Origin: Branchiostoma belcheri
Taxonomy: Eukaryota > Chordata > Leptocardii > Amphioxiformes > Branchiostomatidae
DNA length: 64,000 nucleotides
Direction: 5' to 3'
Assembly: GCF_001625305.1 (NCBI RefSeq)
Contig: NW_017803865.1
Coordinates: 1,188,002-1,252,001, forward strand
Part shown: piece after piece, positions 12,748 to 24,828 of the stretch
Layout: every line of letters begins with the position of its first letter
Numbering within the stretch: the stretch's first letter is position 1
Position numbers and translations under genes: made by a program
The notes under the pieces: generated by a model
The model's input: the letters and a program-made list of their open reading frames with translations, nothing else
The model's database searches: none
What the model was told of the DNA's origin: nothing

Positions 12748-13657
12748 CCTTCGCCAAGAAGGTTATGTTTTCAGGGGCGTTCGTGTATGTGTGTGTGTGT
12801 GTGTGTGTGTCTGTCTGTCTGTCTGTCTGTCTGTAAACACGATAACTTGAGAAGGCCTTGATGGATTGTCTTGATACTTGGTAAGTGGGTAGGTCTTGAT
12901 GAGACCTCAAAATGATTAGATTTTGGACCCCCTAGCGGCTTGTTATGGTACTGCAGCTGAACTTCCGGTTTTGATATCTCATGATCTAGACATGCCATGG
13001 TGATGAAATTTAGATGGTAGGTAGCTCTTGTGGTGGGAAAGAAGTGACGTGAGTTTAGGCCCCCTAGCGGCTTGCTCTGGAACTGCAGGGATGAATTCTT
13101 GAAAATATTCAAAAGGGGATAACTCAAGAACCGGTTGACGGATCGTCGTGATTTTTAGTATGTTGGTAGCTTACGTGATGCTTAATATAATTATGTGACA
13201 ATTATGCAAATATGGATGTAATTTGCATAATTTATGGGGAAATTCTATAAATCAGCTGCATTCCATGATAGGACAATTGAAGCTTGTGACATTGGTAATT
13301 GACAACGAGAGAAACACAGAAAGATGTTGATTATGTTAATAATGACTTAATTTGCATAATTAATGAGAAAATTTTATAATTATGTCATGATAACTGCCTG
13401 GAATTTCATACTTGTGGTATTTGAAAGTTAAATTGAGGTGAACATCATTAAACATAATTTATTCAAATCAGTACCTCATTTGCATAATTTATTAGGAAAT
13501 GCTAGAATGCATTCTTTGTTAATATAAGACTGTTTTTGGTTGAGATTATGATAATATGATATAATTCATGAAAATTAGGTTCCTATTTCTTAAATCAGGG
13601 GGGAATAATCTAATCTAAACTTTGTCAGTCATAAAGATTAACATCATTTGGCGAAGG
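12748..13657 (-). mobile_element. Non-autonomous DNA transposon, CCTTCGCCAA family, copy 2 (inverted)
   Basis: It starts with CCTTCGCCAA, ends with TTGGCGAAGG and is flanked by TA (12746-12747 and 13658-13659). In reverse complement it aligns along its length with the element at 2771-3647, including the paired CCCCCTAGCGGC-type units and three ATTTGCATAAT-type units about 130-145 bases apart. Similarity again runs past the TA into about 20 flanking bases (13660-13680), so the original element may have been slightly longer than these inverted ends. No transposase is encoded. Confidence 0.85.
12784..12834. repeat. (GT)n followed by (CTGT)n microsatellite
   Basis: About twelve GT units run into six CTGT units, inside the left part of the inverted transposon copy. 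Confidence 0.95.
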
Positions 13658-13680
13658 TATGAGATCGGGGAACTCTAGTT

Positions 13681-15030
13681 TATTATCTGATTACCAACCT
13701 ACATTAGTTGTTATCCTACTGTCATTACTCCTAAATGTTACTGACTCAAAGAATGACGGTAAAGCCTTCCAGTAATAAGAAATCTGCAACATCTTCAAGA
13801 AAAATGGCCTGATATTTTTATTGTATTTATAACCTGTTATTCGTCATTTTTAAATTGGAAGACCTTGGCCATGACCTTTTGATTTTCCAATGGAATAAAG
13901 AATGACTGATGTTTTTCCATATTGGATAATGGGAATGGTATGGCACAAAGCAATCATCATCCACATGACTCTGATCCTGTCTGAATGAATATTAGAATCT
14001 AAATAGTGACAAAAGATAAATGTTTATGGCATGGCAATGGACGTTACTGCCCAAGGATGGGCAGTAGGCCTTAGAAAGTATAGTAATGGGATATTAGCAT
14101 TTGGAGAGTGTATATTTTCACAGTGGCAACATTATATACAATAATTTTTTAGATGTAGGGTATATCTATTTCTGGAAGAATGACTATCAAACAATGGTAA
14201 AGCTTTATATTAGAATCCAGAGATCTTCCCTGAATGTGAGTAATAAAAAATATATTGTACTACTTCTGTAGCCCAGGTGTAAAGCAACTAAGGTAGATAT
14301 GCAGTCCTGACACATTCCTGTCACATATTCAAAGACACCTGTATTATGATTCTGGAGACCCCTGCCATCCATATATATGGCAGAGTACACTACCTGAGTC
14401 ATAAAGGAAAGCAGTTACAGTAAATCTCACTATCTGCAATTCCATTCCAAATGTCAGGGGTCTGTAGTTCCCATAACGTCCATCAATTGTCCCACCTGAA
14501 ACTACTTTCCCATACTCCGTTACAGTCTGACTAGGAGACATGGAATGGAAAATGGAAGTTGATCTCAATAATCATGAATCACTCCAACCATATCAACAGT
14601 GGAGGCAGACACTTGAAATGGGATGGAATGACATAAATATGTTGAAGAAGATGTTACAAATTGAAACATTAGGCAAAATTATCATCAATATGATATGTTT
14701 ATCATATTCACAGACTGTCTATTTTCTTATGTTCTACAAAATATTTCCAGTTTTGGCACAATATTTCCAGTTTTGGCACCAAAATCAGGGTCTCTCCCTG
14801 CTATGGGTTGATCTGTACCCACCTTTTTATTAATCACAGCAGAGGTCATCAAGAGAAGTACTGATTATGTTTGGTCACTGGCCAATCTCACACCCTACAG
14901 CCTTATCTGTAACAAGGTAGTAAATCCTCTATCTTGTACTTCAGTCTTAACCTTCAGCATACTGAGGTAGTCACTTGGCTACGTAATACCGATTCTCTAT
15001 TGGATATGGGTAAGGTAGCAGAAAGGAGGT
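13681..15030. other. Stretch without a recognised gene
   Basis: No exon is recognisable. A direct repeat AATATTTCCAGTTTTGGCAC occurs twice in tandem near 14740-14780. Nothing else stands out. Confidence 0.5.
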
Positions 15031-15287
15031 TAATCTCCAAGCAGATGTTGGGGGAAGCTAAAGCTAACCATTTCTGTGTTAAACTGCTTGCCTGAGTCAC
15101 TCCCAGGGCCTTGTTTTAGAACTGCATGATTTTCACTTTGTGCAAGAGCCTAATGTTATGTCAGGTGCTATTCAACGTGTTCAAAACATGATTTCTTCTG
15201 TGTCAAACCTCCTGCCTGACCGTTTGACACAGAAACTGGCAACCAGCAAACAATTTCTAGCCTACCCTAACATCTGCTTGGAGATTA
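15031..15287. mobile_element. MITE of the CTCCAAGCAGA family
   Basis: The ends are inverted repeats: TAATCTCCAAGCAGATGTT at 15031 and its reverse complement ending at 15287. The inside holds a second inverted pair, TTCTGTGTCAAAC and GTTTGACACAGAA, around 15198-15232. It carries no coding sequence. Related elements lie at 31286-31452, 52811-52996 and around the gap at 41117-41508. Confidence 0.8.
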
Positions 15288-16282
15288 CTGCAGTCTCCAA
15301 ACTTCTGGAGAATCATCACAGCAGCAGTGCTCCTCTCATACATCATTTATCCTACTTTCCACAGACTAACCCCAATGAGCCGACCTCTGGGGAAACATGC
15401 TGACCTTTCCCTTGATCTTAAACCAACACACTAATCCTCCACATGAGCAGGGAGAATTGAGTTTGGGCAGTTTGACACCTGAGGTCTGGTGAGGTCAGAC
15501 AAGGGCAGGACTATCTCCCCTGTCATCACAAGGGTTCAGCCTGCAGGATATAGACTACAACTTTTTTTAAAGTCTTCAAGGACAAGCTGTTCTTTAAATC
15601 TTGAAACTTTTGCAGTGGTCTTATTTTTGCACACTGACCTATCCACCGCAGATCCATGGCACTATGTGACTGTGTTTCCAAAGTATCACTACTGTACCAC
15701 AGGGTTAGTATTAACTGTAACTCAAAACACAACAAAAACATCATTTTCCCCTATTACTAAAATAGATGAATTTACAGTATTTCTCCAGCTATCACCAGGC
15801 TCCAGCCTAAAGCATAGACTAGGACTGACTGTGGTGCAACTTTGACACATGTAATAAACCATCTGCCACACATACCAAGGGTAACCTAGTGACCCCCCTG
15901 AAACTCCATCTGACAAGGAAAGACTGACAAGTGTACATGGAGTTTGTTGTTGCGGCATGTCTTTATTTACAGCAGTCTAAACTGACGATCAACCACTAGA
16001 GCAGCCACCTAGCTAATCCCTGAGAGATGGTTGTTCTAAGCAATAACAACAAACAGGTCACTCAAGAATCCAACCCAATCATCTAGACAGGACATTTGCA
16101 GACTGAGTGACCAGGGTAGAATAACAGGTGATTTCTACCAAGAAGCAATATTGTAGTCAATACCAGGTAGCACAAGCACATTCAGAAATTTTCCAGAAAA
16201 AAATTTCAGAGCACCGGGTAAGACTACATTCTGTAAGTTCCTGAAGAACCCAGTTTTATCTCACTGAAGAGCACATTTCCCA
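15288..16282. other. Stretch without a recognised gene
   Basis: No HERC1-like exon or other protein motif is visible on either strand. If HERC1 continues leftwards this is intron. Confidence 0.5.
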
Positions 16283-16505
16283 GTGGTCTTGACAGAGAAG
16301 ACAGATGCTTTATATAATAGATACAGGTTCATTTAACCTGGAAATCCCCTGACAAGTGCAATGAACAGTGAACCACGGCTTAACATCCCATCCTAAGGAC
16401 TGCGACCTTACAGTAATGTGCATGTTGGGTGAGCAACAACCAGGATTCGAAATCCCAACCTCTTTGTCCAGAGGCAGGGTCACTTAATACTGGACTATGC
16501 ACACT
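16283..16505 (-). mobile_element. tRNA-derived SINE-like repeat, copy A
   Basis: Read on the minus strand, it starts with a tRNA-like head containing a B-box-like TTCGAATCC. It continues through a shared body (a TTAAGCCGTGG-type stretch) to a tail containing GAACCTGTAT and TCTTCTCTGTCA. The copy at 18503-18770 shares the same order of blocks and has a better A box, TAGCCCAGTGGTTAGG. The element is in the same orientation as HERC1 transcription. Confidence 0.65.
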
Positions 16506-16628
16506 AAGAAGTCTTTTGACAAAAGTGTGCTTATATTTCACACACGTAACTTATTGCAATGGGCAGTTATACAAGCCATATATACACGTACATAGAATCT
16601 GATACAGATGTAGCTGTGACTGACTTAC

Positions 16629-19600
16629 CGTGTGGAAGCCGAGGTTTCTCAGGAGTGTCTTCATCAGCATCTCGGCCAGGTGAGTGTCGGGGGCGGCGGG
16701 GGAGACTCCCCGGGGGGAGGGGGTGTCCATGTCCAGGGGGGCGGAGAAACCCAGGAGCGAGGCCACATGGGTGTTGTCCTGCAGACTGGTCAGGATGATG
16801 CCTAGCTGCATCCTCTATAGAAGATGGATGGATAACTCATTAACGTTAATTAAACAAGAGCAGCTGTTATGGACTGATAAAGAGGAGGATGATTTATAAT
16901 GCTTTAGATGTTGACAAGTTGACAACACATTAAAAGTTTATAAAGGATGTCAGTTATTTTCAATCCAAAACAATAAGTTTTAAGGATAAGGAACAATGTA
17001 AATAGAAATGATGGAATAATGTAAGATGATTCTTTCATATTCAGTACAAGAAATCTTTGTTTTCTACAGCCTCTATCTTTATTTAAAAAATATGGATTTA
17101 CTACTAACTGCATCATACACACAAATATTTGGGGTTGTCAAAAATGTAACATTGTCTTCCTATGAAAGCAAACTTTGCTTTAGTTTGACTGACCTGTCCC
17201 TTGGAGAGAGACTCCCATCTGGCAGGACCCTGAGGCAGAAGCTGGTGGAGAAGCTCCATTCTCTCCCGCAGGGGCGGCAGGAGCAGAGGAGCCCCCACAG
17301 ACAGGGTCTCACTTACAGCCTGGAAACAACCCACAACAGAACTGTTCAACACTGCCACCTAGCCTACATTATGAGTACTGCACCATTCTTGGACTACATG
17401 TACAAATGTGTATGTACATTTGAATCTATCAAACAGAGACAGTGGCACAAAATGTACCCATGTGACTAAGCATTTGCCATTGCAAATCTCAATATAAATT
17501 TGTCCAGGACCACATTAAAACACTTGTTGATGGTGCAGGTACGGGTGATTCTGAATGTTACTTACTAATAGTCACAATGAATCTGCTGACCCTGACCTCA
17601 AATGAAAAATGGCTAGCAGGCCAATTTGAGTATTTTATGAAATGAATAAAAGCTAAAAAAAAAAAAACAAGATACCTCCTGGATGGAGTTAGGAGTGGAA
17701 GAGTCCATGAGTCTGAAGAGGAGATGTCTGAGCGGCCGTGCCTGGCTGCCCAGGATGGTGGTGGCCACACCGCCGGCCAGTGCCAGCTGTAGGTGGGTAC
17801 ACAGCAGCTTCAGGCACAGCAGCACAAAGTGGTGGTGCTCTCTGTAATACAGCAGGAAAAATACAGGGTGTGAAGTTTGGCACAAAAGGTGGAGATACAA
17901 CCTGTAAAGGCCGGCTACATGTATATTAGATATCTTGTCTCCTCCTCCAATGTACATGTTATCGATGGCAAAGCTAGCCAAACTTGTCAATGGTAAAGTT
18001 GAATTAACAAATGATAAAAATTCATTCCACATTTCCATGACAAAAACTAGGATTATTTGTTTCTGTTGAAACACGTCATCACAGCCTGCAACACCGCAGT
18101 AACCCAGTTCCCAGTCTGACAATAAGTGGGCCATTTTAGCACATAATGCAATATCAATTTCCAATTCTCCTGACTTAGAGGTGTTGGCCACCAAGCTTCT
18201 AAGGGCCTGACAAAGTAGAAAAGCTACTAGAATCTTAATCATTCTATTTAAAATGTCAGTGGCATTCTTCCTCCTGTTTCCTTACTTGGATGTTGGGAAG
18301 GGCGGGGGTGGGTTTGGGCTGTCAAAGCCGTCACAGTAGCGCTCCAGGAACATGCGCAGGTGGGTGAACGTGCTCTCCTGTAGGTCCACACAGAACGGCC
18401 GATGCCACGCCACCACCTGCCTGGGGACAGGAAACAATTGGTAAGTTAAAAAGTGAAAGGAATGGTGATCTTAATAAACAGCTGAGCTACTGTTCTGCTG
18501 GTTGTGACAGAGAAGGCAGACACTATGTACAGCATATACAGGTTCGTTGTAAAAGGGAAATACCCTTAGCTTTTTTCTTTCTTTTTCTTTGGTAGGGGGG
18601 GGGGGGCGAATACAATAAACAGTGGACCACAGCTTAACATCCCATTCTAAGGATTGCGATGCTTTCCAGTATCATGCATGTCAGGTGAGCTACACAGCTA
18701 AGGTTCAAACTCACAACCTCTTTGTCTAGAGGGGGTCAGTACCTAACCACTGGGCTAAGCATGCTACGTAAGAAAGCATGCTACATGAGAAAGAGACATT
18801 GTAAATGGCTGCTTCCTTCTAGACAACAATGAACATTCAGATGTAACTGTAGATGTCCGCAGGGCTGTCCATGCTAGGCTGTGGGAGGTGCCTGCAGAAA
18901 TCATAGACTTACCTGTCTGTCGGTAGGGCTGTCCATGCCAGGCTGTGGGAGGTGCCTGCAGAAATCTGGTGCACAGTCACTCCGTCCAGACCAACAACTT
19001 TCTTGGGTTTAGTGATGGGGCTTTGGGAGTGGCCCTGTCCACACTGGCCCATGGCATTATTGCCCCATGCATAAACTTCATTGTCTGACAAAAAAGAAGA
19101 GAAGCTCTTCATAAACAACTGGAAGGCTGTAAGCATCTCAACATATGGATTGTCAACATGTACCTATTCGGCATGCATGTGTAGTGATTTCTTATGATAG
19201 CTCTAATAATACACGATCTACAGATTTTATAAAATGTCCTCTGTCAAGAAATAATTTTGTGGGGTCCTTCTGCATAACCCCATAACCAATTGAGAATTGG
19301 TACTGGTAGCCAAGACATTTGCTTCAGTGTGTGTAAGGTTGAAGCTTGTAATGTTCTCACCATGAGTGAGGGCCAGGCAGTGGCTGTCCCCACAGGCCAC
19401 ATCGACTATCCTGGTGTTGGCCAGTTCTTCCACCAGTTTGGGTCGGAGGGCGGTGGACTCAGGTGACCCACAGCCCAGGCAGGCTCCACACCCCCACGCA
19501 AACAACTGGAGGATGTGAGGATGAAGGTTAGACATCCAGGTAGAACATTACGGAGTAAATTAAACTATGCAACTAAATCAATAAATCAGCCATTTCTGAA

Positions 19601-22600
19601 AGCATCTACTATCTTTCATCAGTAACTGAAAGAATGTAACTGTCATTTTCAGTCACTGATCGTGGCTGCTATCAGAAAACTGTGATAATGATGTAACGGA
19701 CATCATTTAACCTGATTACCTGGTGGCAGGAAATCAGGACTGGAAGCAAGATTTATAAGGTTTGATGTTCCCTAACATCAGAAGGGTGTATAACGTGTAC
19801 TTTGCACAAAGTCTGTGTTCATTGAATAATTCTGTGTCACTGGCAAGACAATACAGACTCCATGCATGTACATGTATGTCACAATTCCTTTACATCTGGT
19901 ACAGCATAGTCAGAAGTAACAACTTGCTTCAGTGCACAGTGAACTAGTCATAATTGTCCTATGAAGATGGCAGAAGGTCATTGAAATGCCGAAACGTTGA
20001 TATTCAATCATTCACCAACCTGATGAAGTTATTCAGAAATGCAGACTCTATAAAAGAATCGGATGAGAACCCACCTGTCCAGTTGATGTGAGTGCGAGGG
20101 ATGACTGGCTGCCACAGCACACTTTCCTGATGTACAGCCCAACTAGAGCCTCTATCACCTTAGGCTTGTATACTCTGTTAGTGTCTCCATGGCCGAGTTT
20201 TCCTGTGAGGCCACAAATAACATAAAACAAGCAATCAAGGATTTCATACCTCAAGGAAGCAGTTTTTTGTAAATTTCTTGTTTAATTCATTATTGTGAAT
20301 TTCTCCATTCACATCTCTATGCATTTACCCACTGGCACCTGACCGGCAGACTCCCTGACATTTTCCTGCTGGCCACCGGCAAGCTTCTTGGACCTTACTT
20401 CTGTTCATTGTAAAAAAAACGGGAAATGTCCCCAGCTCAGGCACAATGAACAAGGACCATGGCTTAATGACCCGTCCTAATGATTGCTTCAACAACAACT
20501 AGGACTTGAACTCCCAACCTCATGGTCCAGAGTCACTAATATATACTGGACTACACACATGGAATTCCCTGAAACTACCAAGTTGAACCCAAATGTTAAG
20601 AAAAAACAGTCCATTCGTCTAAATCTATGTATACATTCATCCCAAAGCCCTACCGTTGTCCCCTCCTCCAAACGACCAGACGGTCCTGCCATCCTGTGAG
20701 ACAACGATGGTGTGAGAACTGCCACAGACCACCTGTCCAGCGTTGGTGATGTCCTTCACCAGGGTGGGCAGGTTCTTACTGTTACTGTCTCCGTGTCCCA
20801 GCCTCCCGTAGTCGCCCTCGCCCCACGTGAACAGTTCACCGTCTTCTGTCACCGCCGCGCTGTGGCGATAGCCTGCTGAGATGCTCTTCACAACCTGGAG
20901 ATTCAGGGGAAAGACAGTCATCACTGTATCTGAGCAAGTAGAGTCAAACCTGTACAAGTCACTACCTCTACTCTACTTCAGGACCATCTGTCCAATGTGA
21001 CCACTTTTTAGTTGTTCCTTAGGTAATTTTTCCCATTGACATAAACACTGAGAATCCTGTTGATTGTGACCACCTGTCCACATAGACCAGATTTTATCAG
21101 TCCCCAGTATGGTTTTCATTGGAAGTTTTGACATGATTCATATGTATTGCAAACAAAATCTGTGACTGGCCATTTAACTCTTGTTTTAACAGTTCTACCA
21201 GACACAGAGTTGTTTGATAACTGTCAATCTGTCATGTATTTCAAATGTACCTCACCATTATGGTGTATCACACAGTCCTCAGATGATTTTCTACTGCCTT
21301 GTGCCAGTACTCTCACCTTGCCCTGCAGAGCTCCCTGGATCTGTTTTGGGTACTTCTGTGTGGAGCTGTTCCCGTGGCCCAGCTTCCCGTAGTCCCCATC
21401 CCCCCAGCTGAACACCTCGCCATCAGCAGTCAGTGCCAGCGTGTGACCGTCCGAACCCTTCGAGGACGAGATCTTCCGGATTACATAGCGGTGGTCAAAG
21501 TTCAATTTCTTCAGGGTGGTCTGGTTGTTGGAGTCGCCCAGGCCCAGTCGCCCGTAGCTGCCTTTCCCGCACGCCCGTACAGTCCCGTCATTATACACTA
21601 CAAATGTACAGTACTGTCCCGCCTCGATCTGTCAAACAAAACAGGAGCAGGGGTGTTACTGGTAGTCAGCAGTAGGGTTGCATGCAGTGGATCAGCTTAC
21701 CTTGCTTCTAGAATGACATTTTAAAATGTGTTATGAGTGTTTTAACACTTGAAAAGTTCCATATGCCACAGGCTATAGCCAAGCAAGTTGGTAGAAAATA
21801 TGCTAACATAGAAAACCCAATGAATAAAACAACAGGATTCTGAACAAAAACTCAAAAAGGGATCTAGAGCTAGTGGATTGTCTTCAAATAATTTCTCAAA
21901 ATATGTCCCATAGTCTTACAGATTGTTACAATTAGTAGTCTAAGAGGATCTTAGTATCACTTATGACATTTGTTACATGTTGAACACCTAGTCCTAGAAA
22001 GGGCTGAAAAACAAAAGGCTATAATTAGCATGAAGATTAAGTAATTGCAAAGTCACAACAGTTTCTCTCTGATGGCAAGGATATCGTGTTGACTGAAAAA
22101 AAATACCGGTAACATTCCAAGAATAAACACAGTGTTACCTGGTGTTTTCCTGCCCTGAGAACATACAAAAACACAAGGAAAAGTTGAACACACATAAATA
22201 TAATAAAAGCTGAGATACACAAACATAACACAAGTCACTGAAACCAACAAACTCGAGGAAGAAATGTCTGTTTGTCTGAATGTTATACATACATTCAAAA
22301 TGGAGCTTACTGTCTGAGCATTAGCAAATGCAGGAGACAGTTTAGGTTGCAGGATCTTCTCCTGGCTGCCCTCGGCCAGTTGGTGGCTGCTGTTGCTGCC
22401 CCAAACATAAACCTCGCTGTTTTCAGTCACCATGTTGCCATTTTCGCCCGTACTGGAGTCGTCGATGGGTACCGGAGAGGGACAGACACAGGACCGGGCG
22501 TAGTCTGATGCCAGCCAAGCCACCTGCAGAAGCAAGGAGAAATCAAAGATTTCACACATCCGCAAACTACTGATAGTTGATGTGAATTTGTTAATTTATC

Positions 22601-24828
22601 ATTGTAAATTTTTCTCACTGATGACGTGCATATTTGACTCTCACTTCTTGACTCCCCCTCATATTTGACTCCCCCCCCACACACACACACACGTCCTGTC
22701 AACTTGCTGTACTCAAATAACTACAGACACACAAGAAAACAAACAGGGAGGTTTTACAACCAACTGTAGCCAAAAATAAATTAGTCTAGTTTTGTGCTAG
22801 GGTAATGCGTTAGTGAGGAGTATGTAAATTCTTCTTATAAAGAAGCATTGAAGACAATGTATTTTCTAGAGCACCAGCCTCAGGGTATCTCACCTCCTCC
22901 ATCAGCACCATCCCAGCCAGGTACAGAGGAAACATCCCATCTCCTGTCTTGTTCATGTCGGTGATTTGGTGATCTCTCTTGTCATTTCCAGAACCACCCT
23001 GGGGAGAGTGTGTATTATGGATTACTCCTGACACAAGTATTTAACAGTTCAACCCACCTACGTACTGGACCTGGCAGCCAAGACTAAAAACATAGTACCT
23101 GTGTTCACCACAAAGAGAGAGATACCGGTAACACAGCACTAACCACTACTAAAGGTGGGAGGGGGTACAAGGTCAAAAGTGACCAAGTTCATTTGACTAA
23201 GCATCATGCACCACCATGAAACAACATCAATCCTTACACTCCCTTTCTACTACTAGTACTAGCAGCTGAGTGACCACTGAGCGACGAAACATTTCAACAA
23301 ACTTCATACATAGATAAAGAACAAATCTTTTTCTTATGTTTCCTGTGTCTTGTCTTTTAAATCATACATTATCATATCATCCTCCAATCGTAAAACCAAG
23401 AATCACACATATCCAATTTCGGGTCGCTCAATGGATTGACCATCTACATGGTAGTTGAAAGGGGACCTTAGGAAAACCCCAGACTCCATGAACATGTATG
23501 TACTTGTGAAATGCCCTTTGGTTGTAATGAGGTCATCCTGGTCAGGTACATCCTCTCTATAGAATGCCCACATTCTTCCTCATGTCTTCTCTACAAAGGA
23601 CCAATCACTTTTGTTAGAGATACAAACCAATTGGTAAGATCACATACATGTACTCTGTTAAAATATGAAAATTATGGAATATTGTACCAATATGAAACCA
23701 TGCATTTTGTGGATTTTATCACTCCCCGAGAAACAAAAATGCCCATTTAAATCTTTTTAGCTCTCGGATAGTATCATAATGACTTACAGTTTGATGACTT
23801 CACAATGAATAATATATGGAGGAAATACAATGGCTCTATGTTGTAGAACATACAATTTACTAGCACCACAGAATTTTCTATCACTTGCAAAATCTGTTGA
23901 AACTTACCACAGAATTTTCCATCACTTGCAAAATCTGTTGAAAAAACTCATGTGAAATCTGCCCCAGCCTGTCCTCTTCCCTCTCCACCTGTGATCCCAG
24001 TGCTGCTGACGCTGCCAGGGCCATCTCTATCCAGTCTAGCAGGTACCGCAGGGAACCTCTCTGAGAGGCCAGGCCGAGAAGCAACTCGGCAGCGAGTCTC
24101 TTCCCCAAACTGTCAGCACCGGAGGTTGGCATGGTCACACTCTTCAGGAACTCTGTCACTTGTTTGAGACAGTCCAGTCCCATTGGAGGCATCTTAGTTT
24201 CATTAGCTAGAGACAGGGGTGGCAGGGAGCTCACCACGTCCATTGCGGTCTGTATGACGTCATTGCAGAGAGAAAGATTGCCGCCCGGTGGAGACTGGAG
24301 CCAACTTTGCCGCAAAAGGGCAAATAGAAGGCTGAGACCCGTGCGGACGCCCATCTCGATCAAGGCGTCGTTTCCCGTCCGTGTCTTCTCCCCGCTCGAC
24401 TTCTCGCTGTTGACGCCCGCCTGCGTCTCCTGTGTCTGCTGCTGCTGTCTCACCTTCTCCTTGTCGTGGTACTTGTTCGATACGGCGTAGAATATTCGTT
24501 GCAGCACGACGAGCCTCTTGCGGAGGGAGGACGAAAATGGGGAGTCTGAGCACACGCTGCGGGCGAGTGTGAGCTGGCTGTTCAGGAGAGCTCTCAAAAA
24601 ATGCTCCTGCTCTTCCTGACAGAGAACTTCCCGCTCAAAGTCAGGAAGCTGCGGCCCCTTGAGGTGCAAGGCCTGCTGGGCAATGGGGATGACCTCCTTG
24701 TTGGCGACCAGACGGTCGTACAGCATGATGACCCCCTCACGTGTGGCGATGCTCTCGCAGTCCTCCGACACCCAGGAGGTGTTCAGGTGCTCCATCCACT
24801 TCAGCTTTACGGGAGGGTTCACTGCCAT
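16629..24828 (-). CDS. HERC1: HERC1 ubiquitin ligase, N-terminal part (first ~950 residues)
   Basis: HERC1 is a giant (~4,860 residue in human) Golgi/cytosolic HECT E3 ligase. Its first RCC1-like domain is reported to act on ARF/Rab GTPases. Twelve coding exons keep one frame: 23908-24828, 22894-22998, 22311-22523, 21317-21628, 20654-20894, 20075-20202, 19361-19505, 18913-19084, 18286-18420, 17676-17841, 17194-17319, 16629-16814. The protein opens with PPVKLKWMEHLN and carries GVRTGLSLLFALLRQSW in exon 1, both closely matching vertebrate HERC1. Residues ~379-738 form the first RCC1 propeller (EVYVWGSNSSHQL, then WGDGDYGKLGHG and WGEGDYGRLGHG repeats). Exons 9-12 match the segment after the propeller. 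The last exon ends with FHT and a good GTAAGT donor, so transcription should continue left of 16629. However, no later exon, and none of the second propeller, WD or HECT parts, occurs in 1-16628. Exons 1 and 8 have their ends duplicated in the following intron. An overlapping out-of-frame ATG lies four bases before the start. Confidence 0.93.
18503..18770 (-). mobile_element. tRNA-derived SINE-like repeat, copy B
   Basis: On the minus strand it has an A-box-like TAGCCCAGTGGTTAGG and a B-box-like GAGTTTGAACC about 35 bases later. The body and the GAACCTGTAT/CTTCTCTGTCA tail are shared with copy A. A poly-pyrimidine/poly-G stretch (18568-18607) has expanded inside it. It lies in the intron between HERC1 exons 8 and 9. 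Confidence 0.7.
18861..18966 (-). repeat. Tandem duplication of the end of HERC1 exon 8 into its intron
   Basis: A ~42-base segment at 18925-18966, inside exon 8 close to its donor, is repeated at 18861-18902 in the intron. The offset is 64 bases and there is one internal difference. That difference is silent: both copies encode ISAGTSHSLAWTAL. Confidence 0.9.
19521..19635 (-). repeat. Dispersed repeat (GATGTCTAACCTTCAT family)
   Basis: It contains ATGAAGGTTAGACATCCAGG near its left end and GCATCTACTATCTTTCATCA near its right end. Better copies at 28107-28230 (same orientation) and 51536-51658 (opposite) share both blocks. It lies in the intron between HERC1 exons 6 and 7, right next to the exon 7 acceptor. 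Confidence 0.6.
20400..20562 (-). mobile_element. tRNA-derived SINE-like repeat, copy C (degenerate)
   Basis: It shares with copies A and B, in the same order and orientation, a GGAAAT block, a CAATGAACA/GACCATGGCTTAATGA block, a GAACTCCCAACCTC block over the B-box position, and an ACTGGACTA block over the head. It lies in the intron between HERC1 exons 5 and 6. Confidence 0.6.
20940..21093 (+). mobile_element. MITE of the TACAGTCAAACCTG family, copy 2
   Basis: It starts with GAGTCAAACCTGTACAAG and continues with ACCTCTAC, GGACCATCTGTCCAATGTGA and GACCACCTGTCCACATAGAC, in the same order as copy 1 at 11223. It lies in the intron between HERC1 exons 4 and 5. The right boundary is approximate. 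Confidence 0.7.
23866..23943 (-). repeat. 41-base tandem duplication across the HERC1 exon 1 donor
   Basis: The last ~36 bases of HERC1 coding exon 1 (23908-23943) are repeated, with one difference, at 23867-23902 in the intron. The genuine donor reads GTG|GTAAGT; the intronic copy ends GTG|GTGCTA. Reading through the true donor meets an in-frame TGA after nine codons. Confidence 0.9.

Noticed and set aside
17613-18242. 209-codon minus-strand frame
   Set aside because: Only 17676-17841 is real (HERC1 exon 10). The rest is read-through into flanking introns.
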